Below are positions 1 through 11,867 of a stretch of 64,000 nt of DNA, piece after piece (position 1 is the first letter of the stretch; each line of letters begins with the position of its first letter). The notes beneath the pieces were generated by a model. The model had not been told where the DNA came from. It made no database searches and was given only the letters and a program-made list of their open reading frames with translations. Source of the DNA: Falciphora oryzae (Eukaryota > Ascomycota > Sordariomycetes > Magnaporthales > Magnaporthaceae); the NCBI GenBank assembly GCA_000733355.1, contig JNVV01000005.1, positions 596,649 through 660,648 of the forward strand, in the 5' to 3' direction. Made by a program: the position numbers and the translations under genes.

Positions 1-1811
1 TCTCTTTCTTTTCCCTGTTTTTTCTCTTTGTTTTCTGGACCGGCAAACTAGGGGCGGCAAAGAGAAAAGAAAAAAAAAGCCCACCAAACATTAGAGGAGA
101 GACGTGCAGGCCGCTCTTACTCTTGGCGTGCACAAAGAGGGAGCATCTTTTTTTTTTTTTTATCATTATTATTAGGCCGTGGCGTGCTACTTTTCTTGTT
201 TGATGTCGACATAACTCTGACCTTTCTCTAAGTTATGTCCCTTTCGTTATTACTTTTTGTCGAATCTGTTCCTTTTTTTGATGACCCAACTTGCTCGTCA
301 AATCGATGCCTTCCTATCCGTACCAATCCATATATCATCATGACCATAGCCGCTAAACCGTTGTTTTCTGCTCTATTTGACTGCCCGGCCAACCAATCTG
401 CGCGCTTGGTTGTTCTTTGATATCGTTGACCAAGATTGCCTTCTTCTCTTTCCGTTCTTAGCGTTGATTCTGCCGTGTTCCCGGACGTAGGGATCGCCGC
501 CTCTCCGTCATCACACTTTCAACTCATTGCACACCCGTCTCGCCAGAAAGCTGGACCGCCCGGGGGTTGAGGCAAAATGGCGGCTTCTGTTAGCTGTGTT
601 CGTCGATGTGTAGGATAGTAGGTGGATACGAGCGAATAACATGACCAAGTAAATCACCATCCAGAAATGGCTTCCCAGGCTGGAGGTTTAAAACGCGAGG
701 ACCTAGGACTCGTAACTCGAGTCAAATATCCATGACGAGGGGTTCTAATGGGTGACGTCTCTTGCGTGTCAGCAACACAAATAGACGATGAGGCCAGGGA
801 CACATTACTTCGGCCAAAGCGAGATCCACAAGTCAATCAATAAGAGCCTCTTCTGGGATTTCCGAATCTGATGAATCTATGAAAGACCAGTCTTGCTTTT
901 CTTTTTCCCCTTCCCCTGCAAAGAGGCTCGTTATCCACCATCCACCTTCTTAAGTGTCGTCCCCGCTCGTCGCGCTTCCTCTCTTCCTCCGTGACATCTT
1001 GATATCCCCGGCACTCCTCTTATGCCTCGGATGTAGCCCACATCAGCAACTCCGGTTGAGGGGTCGGACGGGTAGGCCTCAAAAAAGAAAAAAAAAAAAA
1101 AGAAAAAAAGACAACAAGGTACCCCGACCCTTAGCAAAGGAAAAAGTTTTATCTCCCTGACTGAATTGCCCTGCCTTCTCTACCGAGATAAGGCGACAAC
1201 AAGAATGAAAAGAGGGAGACCGGTACGAAAGTAAAAAAAAAAAAAAAAAAGACATGTAGAAGGGAAGAAACAGAAAAATGAAAAGAGGATGTTCCCAAAA
1301 GGGACCAGCACGAGGCCACGGGAGTGCAAGTTGGCCATGAGAGCGAGGCGCCCGCTCCGGCCGTGTAAAGTAAAAGGAAAAGAGAAGGAAGCCAGAAGAT
1401 ACACGCTATGTTACAAAAGCCATAAACCGCTGCAAACCCCCCGGGAGCCTGAAAGGTGGAAGGGATAGGCGCGCTTTGCAAATAATGGGTGGAAATAGAG
1501 AAGACGAAATTTGCGATGCGATGGGTCAAGATGTAAGTCAGGAATATTAAGTGGTGTGATGGTAAAAGAGGGCTGGGCCCAAGTGGACGACGGATGAAGC
1601 CCTTAAAAAACACACCATAGCGTTCGTTGTTCCCAAAAGATTGTCCGATGCCACCACCTGATCTCTCGTCATCAAAAAATGAGATGGGAGGTCTGTAATG
1701 AAGGAGAGTCAAGCTTGACCAGAACATGAAGGGCGAACGTCGTGTAGAGCATGATGCCTGTCTTTGCTCAAGTGTCGGTCCGAGGTTGCTGGGAACCCAG
1801 GAGAAGGCTAT
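1..1811. other. Intergenic, no supported gene
   Basis: No reading frame here looks like a protein; the longest open frame (minus strand, about 1149-1727) is low in complexity and built around poly-T. The stretch holds homopolymer tracts (poly-T about 147-161, poly-A about 1081-1109 and 1233-1250). It includes the 3' flank of the PHD-finger gene that ends at 1812. Confidence 0.6.
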
Positions 1812-4800
1812 TTATGCGATCTCCATGCCATCGACATCTGGCTTGCTCGTTGAGCTCCCCCCTTTGACACTTCGGGCGTTGTCCTCGGCTGGGGACGTCG
1901 AGGGCGTCGGCATCGGGTCTCCAAAGCTGGACAAGACAGCGCCAGCAGCCATGATGGATGCAACATCCGACTTGTCCGCAAAAGCGGCAGCGCGAGGCGT
2001 AGACATGGCCTTTACTGGCGTGATGGTCTCGGTGTCGTCGGGCGCCGTAGCCATCGAGTCTACCATGTCGACGTCGTCGCAGCCCAGGTCCTGCTTCACA
2101 GGGCTAGTCGGCTCCGGCTCGGTGACAGGGGTGACAACAGGGAGTTCCTCGACCTCAGGGGTCGACTTCTCCGTACCCTCGGTGAGCTGGGGCACAGCGG
2201 CCGGGCTGTCAGCCGTGACGATCGAGGATGGCTCGTCGAGGTTCGCGCGATCAGCAATGAGCGTCGGCGGCGACGACGGCACAGAGTCTGGCGTGCCAAT
2301 CAGCTGCTCGACCCGGCCCGTCAGCTGGGTCAGCCGAGCCAGCATAGCCTTGAGGCCAACCTTGTCGAGAGTGGTAAGGCCGTGGCCCTGCTCCAGGTGG
2401 ACAGGGTTGGTGCGCGACATCAGACTGATGACATTGTCGTCGGCCCCAGCCAGCATTGCGTCGATAAGGAGACCGACACTATCGGAGGGCCCGGTTGCCG
2501 CGTTGGCAAGGCTTGACAGGCTGTGTGCTGCCTGGACATGCTCAATAGGGCGGGGATCGAAGTAGCCACCACTACTGGGAGAAGGATGCGCGTGGTCGCA
2601 TAGAACGACCTCGGCGGTCGCCGAGGAGCCTCGCTCAGGCGCAACTGCCTTTCTGCCGCGCTTCCGATGATGATCCTTGGACGAGCTTCTAACACTGTCG
2701 ACAAAGTCAAGAACGAGGCCACGGGCAGGCAGCCTTTGGTCGGCACTGACCAGCATATTGGAGGTCTGCGCGTCATCGTAGTCGTCATCCTCAATCTCAA
2801 TGTAGCCGCTGTTCTTCAGACCGCGGCTATAAGCTGGGCGGATGGCTGACGCGCCCTTGACACGTCGTCGCTTGTGGGCGGGCGCCAGAGTGGCGGGCAT
2901 GACGGCCAGGAGATCATCGACGTGGGCAGGGCACCTCCAGGTGCGCAGGACAGGCGGCACGGCCAGGGGCGGATCCAGACAGTCGAGGTGCCAGTAGAGG
3001 CTGCAGCTGTTGCAGGGGATGATGGCCCTGTTGGCGGCCGAGGGCGAGTCGCAGTAGTGGCACACGACGGCGTTGCCATCGGGATCGCGCACGCGGAAAA
3101 AGTCGGGAGCCTCCTCGTAGCCGCCGCGCCTCTTGGTCTTGGGGACGGCCGGAGGCACATCCTCGTACTCGCCGTCGGGGCCAGCGCGGACATCGACGAA
3201 GTAGTCGCGCACGTCGGCAGGGAGGCGGAAGGCGCTAGAGTTCCTCATGTTCAGGTCCGTGATAAGGTACTGGAACGAGCCGGAGCGGTGGACCATGCTG
3301 GCGGGATCGCGCTCGCTCAGGCACACGTTGCAGAACCACTCCTCGGGCAGGTTGGGCGCCTGCAGCGGAGGATCCACGCACTTGAAGTGGAACGACCGCG
3401 AGCATGTCTCGCAGCACACCAGCTCGCCATTGCCGCTGCACGACGCGCAGTAGTCGTCGTTGTCATCCTGTCAAGAGACGGTCAGCCACGTGATTCAGTG
3501 TCTGGACCGGACGGGCACAGAAAAGCTTGTGGTGGCGCGCAGTTGCAGCCGGGGGCTGATGGCTTGGGGGAGGAGAAGCGCAGCAGGAGATTTCCACAGA
3601 GCCAATAATGTGATGGAAGGTTGGGGCGGGCAGGGCTAAAAATGAATCGACGGGTAGCAGTAGAGCCAGGGCGTGTCTGGCAGGACTCGCAACGGGGGAC
3701 TTTGTGGTCGATCCGGACTCGACGAAACAGACACACAGTGCCCACCCAGAACATAGAGGAAAGGGCAAAAAGATGGAAGCGAAGAGGGGAGTCGAGGCGA
3801 GCGATGCAGCATCGCCAAACATACCAGAGAACTGGGCGCGCCAGTCGGGGCTGGGCTGCTGCGCTCTCCGCTAGCACGAGGGAGTCCTGCCGAGGGGCCC
3901 GTCCGCTTCTTCATAGGACTAGACGAGGAGCGGCAATAATGTCAGCTAATATGCACCCCTAGTGAGGCCATCTGTGATGGCAGGCAGATAGAGAATCAAA
4001 AGACCGGCGCCTTGCAGCCGGCTCATCACACCCGCGGTAGCGTGTTGCCAGTGGGAAGGGATTGCGTCGACACCGTCGAGTTGGCGGCATCGGGTGGCTG
4101 TGATACGGTAAAATGCCATGTGACCGGCCGCCCATTTGCCGCCCAGAAAGCGCGGCGGGCAGCCAGGTGACGCAGCAGCCAACAAAGCAGATTGGGCAAA
4201 ACAAGGGCCAGGAAAAACAGGTGGAAAAAAGCAACAGAAACGAACGTGTCAAGGAAAAAGCCATAGAGCCGAATAGAATGAAAAAAATGGCGCCACTCAC
4301 GAGTTCTTGACACGAAGGCCAGTGCGTGCCTTCTTTGCAGGCCGAGGGCCCGGGGTTCCAGCGCGAGAGTTGACCGTCGACGACGGGGTAGGGGCAACTG
4401 GGGGCGGGAACGATGTCGACAGCGGCGAGAAGGTGTCGTCCTCAGCCTCCTCATGGGATCGCTTGCGCGCCGACCTGGTGCTCCGCAGCTGGTGCGCCGC
4501 TCTAGGACGCCGAAGCTGCTGGCCCGAGGAGGGCGTCGGGGTGGATACGCCGGCGGTGAGGCTGCCGCTAGCATCCGGAGCGGGTGCGGGTGCGGGAGAG
4601 GACTCCTGGGCGGGCTCGACGCCCGGGCTGTCTCCGCGACGAGAAAAGCTCTCGGAGATGGCGATGCTGTTGGTGACCCTGCGAGCGTCCCTGCGCAGCT
4701 TGGCCTTGGGATCGTCCTCGTCAAGCGCGCCCGTCTTGCTCGCAAACTTGGGCGGAGCCGACTGGGGCGGTTGAGGCGAGGAGGCCTTGCTGCTGTTGGC

Positions 4801-6873
4801 AGCGGTGGCACTATTGTTGTCGTTGTTGCCGTTATTGTTGTTGTTGGCGGCGTCGCGGTTATTCCTCGTTCCTCTCCTAGGAGCCGTAGCCGGGGGGTCA
4901 CGGTTCTTCGCAGCAGTCGTCTTGGCGGCAGTTGTCTTCGCGGCGACGGCAGGCATGCGAGCTTCAGGCTGATCAGGTGTGTCGGCCGGGTTGCTGTCAT
5001 GCACAGATGCGGGCGGAGAGTTTGGTGCGAGATTATTGAGAGGTGTAGGCGCGGGCGTGGGTGACACGTTCCCAGCTGTCTTTCTGGACCTGCGTCTACT
5101 GGCCGTGATTGGCTGGTGCGCCGCCACCCGTGCCCTGCTGCTGCTCCTCTGGGCACGCGCCGGTTCCGCCACCGCGGCAGAGTCAGCGACAACGCCGGCA
5201 GCGGCATCAGAATCGGCAGCGACTGGCTGGTCCTGCTTCTGTTCAGCCTGTGCTGTTGAGCGACGGCCCTGGTTCCTCGCTCGCCTGGCCGCAGTAGGCA
5301 TTGGCGTCGGGGACGAGGGCGCAGGCGCGTCAGAGCCAAACACCTCCTCCTCTACCTCCCCGAGGTCCGACGGCGCCGACGAGAGTGACGACGTGCTATC
5401 AATGGAGCCGCCGCGCTTGCCACGGCGCGATCCGGGAGTCTTTGTGCCATTTGCACCGCTGCCTGGCACTGCTGACGAGCGAGTCTTTGTCGGCGTCTTC
5501 TGGTGGGCGCCACGACCGCCAGTCCTCTGCCTCTTGCTCTTGTGGGCATCAGGATCAGGAACGGGCACCCCAGGGGAAGCGGCAAGTGGCGATGCAGGTG
5601 GTGGGGGAGTCGCCAGCCTGGAGGCAATTTTAGCCAGGTCCAGCTTGACCATGTCCCGGTAGGGAGCGGGCTTGGGCTGGTGGGGCGGGGGGCGCGAGTT
5701 TGTGGACGGGGGAACGAGCGCGTAGCAGGCCTTGTTATCCTTCTTGCCCTCGCGCTTTTTCCGCTTGACCATCAGGAAGAATTCGGCGAGGGTGTCTTCA
5801 GATGCCTTCTGGTTGAAAACCTGGTCGAAAAGCTCCATCACGTGAGGGATGGCGACACTGTCATCGTAGAGCGAGCGGAGCGCCCAGGCCGTGGGGTACC
5901 GGAAATGACTGAGCGCCTGCTCCACAGCCACTTTTACTACCTCGCCGACCCTATCTGCGACCTCTTTGCTCTCGGCCGTGGCTTCCGGAGCAGGAGCAGG
6001 ATCAGGATCAGCAGCAGCAGCAGCCGGTGCGGGGACGCTGTCGCCGAAGCTGTTGCCGCCGCCGTCGTCTCCATTTGCAATACCGTGACCTGCAGAACTG
6101 CCACCGATGCTTCCAGTACGGTTGCGAGTGCTGACAGGGCTGCTATTGCTGCTATTGCTGCTGGCGCTGTTGGGCACGACCTTGGACTTATGGTCGCTGC
6201 TTTGCGTTGGAGTAGGCGTAGTGGCTACCTGCCGAGGCGGCGGCGGCGGCTGCTGCTGCTGAGCGCCGCCTGAGCTGTGCCTGGCAGCCATGCTCTTGCG
6301 CGTGTTGATCTTGACGCGCGTCCCTGTCGCTTTTGGCTCGTCTTCGTGGTCGCCTTTTGCGGATGACGATGGAAGTGAGCGGCGGGTGAGGTGCGACATG
6401 ACAGAGGTCTGACGGCCCTTCGCAGAAGCGACAGCGACCTCTGGTGCGTCCTCTTCTGCCGATGCTGCTGTCGGCTCCTGCTCAGCATCAGCAGCCTCGT
6501 CCGAAACCCGCGCGATATCTTTCGTTGGTGGCGTGGTGTCTTCGGCTGCTTGTGACGCCGTCTTTGCCTGTGCCTGGCCCTGGGCCTTTTGGTCGGGCGC
6601 CTCTTTCGTCTTTAGAATAATGCGACGAACTGGCTGTTCCTGGCTCTTTCTCGCCACTGCGGGCTTTGGCAGGGCGCCCAGCGGCGCCATATTCTCGACG
6701 ACGCCGTGTCGCACCAGACCGGCCTCCTGGAAGCTGGCGCGGCTTTGGACTGCGGGCTCGAGCCACTTCTCCATGAAGGTTTGTTTCTTTGCCGAGTCGG
6801 AGGACGAATTCGCGGGCAGTTGCGGGCTTGAGATCCTCGAGCGCGTGGCTCGGGTTGTGCTGCCGGAAAACAT
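1812..6873 (-). CDS. RCO1: PHD-finger protein, Rco1-like (Rpd3S histone deacetylase complex)
   Basis: Three exons: 6873-4301, 3918-3825 and 3467-1812, giving 1440 residues. Both introns (382 and 357 nt) have GT-AG ends, and the phases close only with this model: TC+T across the first junction and phase 0 across the second. The last exon encodes two PHD zinc fingers: residues about 890-940 (CASCSGNGELVCCETC, then HFKC and WFCNVC) and about 1023-1071 (CHYCDSP, CNSC, WHLDCLDPPL, WRCPAH). The spacing matches Rco1, which guides the Rpd3S deacetylase to transcribed nucleosomes. A conserved patch at about 310-390 (YPTAWALRSLYDDS) precedes long Ser/Pro/Ala-rich disordered stretches, and poly-Gln and poly-Asn runs are visible. 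The protein is far longer than yeast Rco1, mostly through disorder. The start is the first ATG after an in-frame stretch of noncoding character. Another double-PHD protein is possible, but the order and spacing favour Rco1. Confidence 0.8.
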
Positions 6874-8775
6874 GCCGGTTGGGTTGGTGGTGGTGGTTTG
6901 GGAGAGTCGGGGCAGACGAAGGAATTTTGGGGAGGTTCGGGCGAGGAGGGAACGCAAGCGGACGCCGCCCCCTTCTTTCAGCAGCAGCAGCAGCCCTCCC
7001 CCAAACAGCGTGCACGCTCTCCCGGTTCCGCGCCTGCGCACAATCGTTAGCACGCTGAAAAATGCTCGCAATCGACGGGTGCATCGGCTACTTACTGCTC
7101 GGCGCCGGTCAGGACATTTATCGTGGCTTGCCTTGTCGCCGTGCGGCTTTCGCGTTGGCTTCCTCGCAGATGGGACGCGTTCTGGGTCGGTGGTAAGGGG
7201 GTGGGAAAAAAAAGGGTTGAGAGCTTGCTGCCCACGAAATTTAGAGGGTCTCTGCTCGGGCGTGCTGTGCTGTGCTAGCAGCAACTGGAGCACACCCCTG
7301 GCCGCCAGACTCAGAGTGCCACAGAGCGCGCCCACCGGTCGGCCTGTGTGCCTGCTCGCTGCAGGCTGAGCCCGCGATGAGGTCAATCCGAGTTCCACGT
7401 CAGACTTCCCTCAGAGCCTGCTTCTTTCTTCCTTCGGCCTTGCACTATCGCCGTCGACCCTAGGCCCGACGAGATTCGCGCTTGGGCTGGCTTCGCTTCC
7501 CTTCTCTTACTTTCCGCAGCGTCTGCCTACCTATCTTACATGCGCCTCGGTTGACGGCCAGGTTCCAAACGTGCTTTTGTTGCCGCCTTGGAGAAATCGA
7601 TCTTGACTTTGGTTTGCCTCCTGCGACCCTGCAAGATGCTGTCCTTTCTTTCCGTTCGTTCGTTGGTGTCCCTTTTATTTTTCTGGCCCCTGCCTGGAGA
7701 CACGGTTCGGAGCAGGCACGCAGACGCACAAAGCACCCACTTCGACACGTAGGTTGAGTTCCCCTGCTTGCAGGTGCAGTTTTCCTATTGCCGGCAGCTG
7801 CGCCCAAATGAATCCAAATAAATGGGAAAAAGGAAACATATACAAATCAAAAGCATCCCCCTGACCGTCTTTTGCTCGGCTTGGCTCGCCCTGGATCCCA
7901 GATACCAAGAAGCTCACCCGCTCCCTCCCCCTCTCCCGTGCTCCGTTCACAATCCAGCTGGCCTAGGTGCCCGCACACCCACCCTTTTCTTATCCTCCTC
8001 GCCCGCCGTCGTGAACACATGCCCTTCTTGAAAACAAGTATCAAAACAGTAGGGGACTTTGAGTAAAGACCCAACCCCTTGGTGGGTGTCTTCGGAACCG
8101 GCGGACTGGATTTGAGACCACCCAAGACCCTGCGACATGATTCTCAGGGGTCAGGTGAATAAACCCGTTTTTGCTCCTCTATTTTTATTTGCCTCCATTT
8201 CCCAATCCCACACTGCGAACACGCATCGCTCGGGTGCACGGCTCCGCAAGATACCTGGCACCTGTTCAGCACGACACTCACCACCTGACTGGGAAAGGCC
8301 CTCATAAGACGGCCAGGGGTTCTCATCGCCTCGTTCTCGTTCCGCGAAATCGTCCAGTGAGACGTGGACCATCCAGATCTCACAAAGATCGCCGTTTTCT
8401 GCCTTGCACGTCGGGCGCCAAGACGGAGAGTGGGGGAGAGATTGTCACGCCTTCCGCGTCGGTCCTTGGGCCAACGCTGCGCTGCGGCGTTTCATTGTCG
8501 GTAAAGATCTAACCATGATTATGGAGTCAAGTTTCCCACCAAGAACAGTCTGTCGGGAAAGCAGTGCTTATCTCCATATGTTTTTTTTTTTATTTCTTTA
8601 TTTTTTCTCGTTTCTCACCTTTGTGTTTGGTTAGTATCGCTTTCCCCCTCATCCTCTCCTTGTCTGCCATCCATATTTTGCTTTCCAAGCTGCTCTCGAT
8701 ACCACCTGTAGGGAGAGCCACTCGCAAGGTAGGTAAGCAAGCGGGGTGCAGCTGGCACGGTGCTGGCTACGCCGC
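6874..8775. other. Intergenic (5' flank of RCO1-like, 3' flank of Pa2g4-like gene)
   Basis: Open frames here overlap one another, are short and lack recognisable domains. The part nearest 6874 should hold the promoter and leader of the PHD gene. A T-rich tract lies at about 8581-8600. I see no gene. Confidence 0.55.
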
Positions 8776-10302
8776 TCACTCTTCACTCTCCTCCTCGTCA
8801 TCCTCCTCCGACTTGGCCGCCGTCTTCTTGGCCGCCTTCTTCTTGGGCTTCTTCTTCTTGTTGCCCGTGTTCCGAGCAACGGGTTGCTCCAGGATCTTCA
8901 GGACCTCCTCATCCTCAATCTTCTTATCCGACTGGAACTTGCTCACATCCAAGGCCGGAGGGGCACCAAGCTTGGTGATGCCGTTCTTAGTGATTGCTAC
9001 ATGACTGTTAGAACTGTATCTGTCTCGCCACTTTTCGATAGGTCAGGGGATCTTACCAAGGGTCGTCAGCAGCCTGGCAACCTGAGCACCATCCTTGTCG
9101 CCCACGAGCTCGTATTGGCGGAAAACGTTGCCGCGCACGCACTCGACAACTCCCGACTTGGCGTCCCTCTCGTCCTCGAGCTGCCTTAAGCTGAAGGGGA
9201 AGGTGCCGAACTTCTTCTGCACCTCGGACAGGATCTTGCGCGAGGTCGGGCGTTTGAGGCCAAAGGTTGTGGTGGTGCGGCGGTGCAACGTGGCTCTCTG
9301 GTCCAGCTGCTTGACCTTTCCGCTGCCCAGGCTCATGCCCATCTCGACACCCCAGACCTCACCGGTCTCGGGAACACCCTCACCCTTGGCGCCCTCGCCG
9401 GGCGCGATGACAATCTTCTTCTTGCCCTCAATCTCGTTGCGGTCAAACAGCCATGATGTGGTGCTCTCGACGAGGCTGACGTCGTAGGACTTAGCAACCT
9501 TCTCCAGTAGCGACGTGATCTTGGATTGCGTTGGGGCCTTGACGGCAGCCGCCTTGGCCTTCTCCTCCTCCGTTCCCTGGGCCAGCAATCCAGGGGGGAT
9601 CATGAGGCGCAGAAGAAGCTCGTTGGCGTAGTGGTTCGCCAGCATAAGGTCGGCAGTGCGGCCGGAAACGACGTCCTCGGCACCAACAATGACGGTGTCG
9701 CAGACTATGGACCCAAAGCCGTCAATCTGCGCGCCAAGCTGGATCTTGACGGGCTCTCCCGCTTGCAGCTCCGTGGCGGCCTCGGCCTCGTCTGTTTTGA
9801 GTGGGGTGTAGGGCGTCACGTAGGAGCTCGGCGAGATGGTCGTTGGATGGGAAAATCCCTTGGTGATCTTCTTTCCTCTGTAGACCTTGGCGATCTCCTC
9901 CTCGATGAGCTGGTCTCCCTTCTCGCAGATGTCTACGATCTTGGCGCCAGCAACACAGAGAGCGGAAACATCCTTCAGGACCTTCTCGGAGATCTGCGCG
10001 GCAGTCTTGTACTTGGTGAGGGTGTCGGGGTTGTTGAGGGTATAGTCTGGCAGCAGAGCCGGGAGGCGTCAGTGATTGGAGCAGGGTTTGCGCGGGCAGC
10101 AGCAGCAGTAGCAGCAGTAGCAGCAGCAGCAACAACAGCCGCAGGCGAAGCACGCGAGCTCCCAAGTGGGCGGGTGCTTGTGGTTCGCGAGGCCAGCCTT
10201 GGGGAGCCACCGAAAAAATGACCAAAGAAAACAAGGGACGAGAGTACGAATACTCAAGAGGAGCTGGGCTCACTAACCGATCTCCTTCTCGTCGGTCGCC
10301 AT
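8776..10302 (-). CDS. Pa2g4/Ebp1 (Cdb4) family protein, methionine-aminopeptidase fold
   Basis: Three exons: 10302-10278, 10046-9057 and 8996-8776, giving 411 residues, close to the family's usual 390-410. The first exon encodes only MATDEKEI plus one base (phase 1). The last intron uses a TAG acceptor so that the reading continues into AITKNGITKLGAPP; the nearer CAG acceptor would give a stop. The fold is that of type 2 methionine aminopeptidases: VAGAKIVDICEKGD, KGFSHPTTISPSSYVTPY, IQLGAQIDGFGSIVCDTVIV and a C-terminal Lys-rich tail (NKKKKKPKKKAAKK) followed by an acidic end. Family members are thought to lack peptidase activity, bind nucleic acid and ribosomes, and influence ribosome biogenesis and growth. 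The Lys tail fits nucleolar or ribosomal binding. The first intron carries a CAG/CAA repeat (about 10096-10138). Confidence 0.9.
10096..10138. repeat. CAG/CAA trinucleotide microsatellite in intron 1 of the Pa2g4-like gene
   Basis: On the plus strand the intron between 10047 and 10277 contains a run of CAG units broken by TAG and ending in CAA units. It lies wholly inside the intron, so length changes should not affect the protein. Confidence 0.85.
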
Positions 10303-11867
10303 ATTGAATGCGTGGTAGCCGGGCTGACTTGCTTGCTGGAGAGGGCTAAGGAATGCGGGACGGAACGAATGAAGACACTGAGGTGACCTGGGCCGAGTCC
10401 TGGTGGTGCAAGACTGAGCGGGAGAAGTAATGTGCACAGCAGCCGTCGACGAGGAGGGGTAGGTACGGCAGGTATTTGGGCCAGGTTAAGCTATTTCGTG
10501 GAAGCGGGGGAGGGGGATTTCTGTGCGCTTTGGGTCCTAGTGCTTTTGGCGCTATCCGGTCTGGTACCTCGCGGGGCGCTGTGACCACATTCAACTCTCA
10601 GGTACCTCGCTACCTCGGACCTCCTTGAACAATCCCTTAGCTGACTGCCGCAGCATCACATAGATGTTGACGAAGTCCATTGTTCCGGCTCCACCAGCGC
10701 CGAAATGGCCCAATGAGCACAAAAGGCTGCATCGAAGCCCTCGTCTCGTCTGGCTGTCAGGTTCGTCATCGCGGCTCCGTTTCCGAGTCAGGGAGTGGTC
10801 CCGTCGCGTGTTCATGCGCAGACGGAAAGGTTATGCCTTTCAGCCAGCCCGGGGATTCGACCACACTGCCTCTAGCCAGGACAACGCTCACCCATAATCT
10901 ATCAGTATCGCAACCACGTAGGCACGGTCCCCCAGCCCGAATTGGATTTGGATTCCCCGGCTGGCGGCGGCGACTGTCCTCTTGTTCGACGAAGAACACT
11001 CATCCCCAGCTTATGTGACCATCCCACGCGTTCTGGCCGACCGCAGTCCGACCTCCCTGGCCGCCCCAGAGCGCGTGATGGGTGCGCCAAGTATCAAAGG
11101 CACCCCCCTGTCGATGCGTCGCCCAACCAGGCTAGCACGCAAGGCACGCCACAAGAGTCGCGGTTGGTGCGAGAGATATCGGGAGTCTTGGCGTTGGGCG
11201 CCTCGGTATACTGCAGACACGGAGATGGATTGTCTGTTGGATAATTGCTGTTCGTTGGATGATATAGATACAGACATCTGCTTGAGTATTCCAGACGGTA
11301 GGTATATCTGCCCGTGTGCTGTTGGAAACCGATGCTCGCTCTGTCCGGCGGCTCGGGTTGGCTTACGCAACATGTCGAGCGTGGCTGCGGTGGATTCAAT
11401 TCGCCTGCCTTATTTTTTTATTTTGCGAATGGACCGCCCCAGCTGGCAGGGGAGCCGTAGTAGGACGGTACAAGCAAGCCCCGCAACGCCGCCCCTGAAA
11501 CAGTTGTATCTGTCTAGCGCGCCCCGATCCGACGTGTCGTGCTCGCCCCTTCTCGCTTGCTATAGGCTTGACTCTCCAGCCTTCCCGACGCGGCAAAGGA
11601 CTTTTCTGACGGCAGCCAGCCTCACCGAATCGCCGCCGTCCGCCCACCCGCCCATCCATCCCAGAGCTCCCTCCAGCCTGCGGCCCGGTATTGACCCGTT
11701 CAGTGACGCAAGGGCGGTCGACTTTGAGGATTGACTCCTCTGCTGTCGTCGCGCCGCTGCGGCGACGTCAATCAACCGATCCGACGGCCCGCGAGCTGCG
11801 CCGTCGAGCCCCCGATCGCATCGCCTCGGTCGCATCTCCTCGCCCTCGCGGCGCCCAGAATCCAGAC
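10303..11867. promoter_or_regulatory. Divergent intergenic region between Pa2g4-like gene and SFH1
   Basis: The two flanking genes read away from this 1.6 kb stretch, so it should carry both promoters and leaders. Open frames here (for example 10982-11734 on the plus strand) are Arg/Pro/Ser-rich without domains, and I take none as a gene. I looked for a tRNA near 10860, where a B-box-like string occurs, but the arms do not pair. Confidence 0.45.

Noticed and set aside
4026..5339. 437-codon minus-strand frame inside the RCO1-like gene
   Set aside because: Overlaps exon 1 in another frame and runs into the intron; Arg/Pro/Leu-rich shadow.
8999..9003. Nearer acceptor for the last exon of the Pa2g4-like gene
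   Set aside because: Using the CAG at about 9003 puts a stop two codons later; the TAG at 8999-8997 keeps the family sequence.
10830..10930. tRNA-like B-box string (GGTCGAATCCCC on the minus strand)
   Set aside because: The T arm does not pair and no matching A box or acceptor stem could be found.
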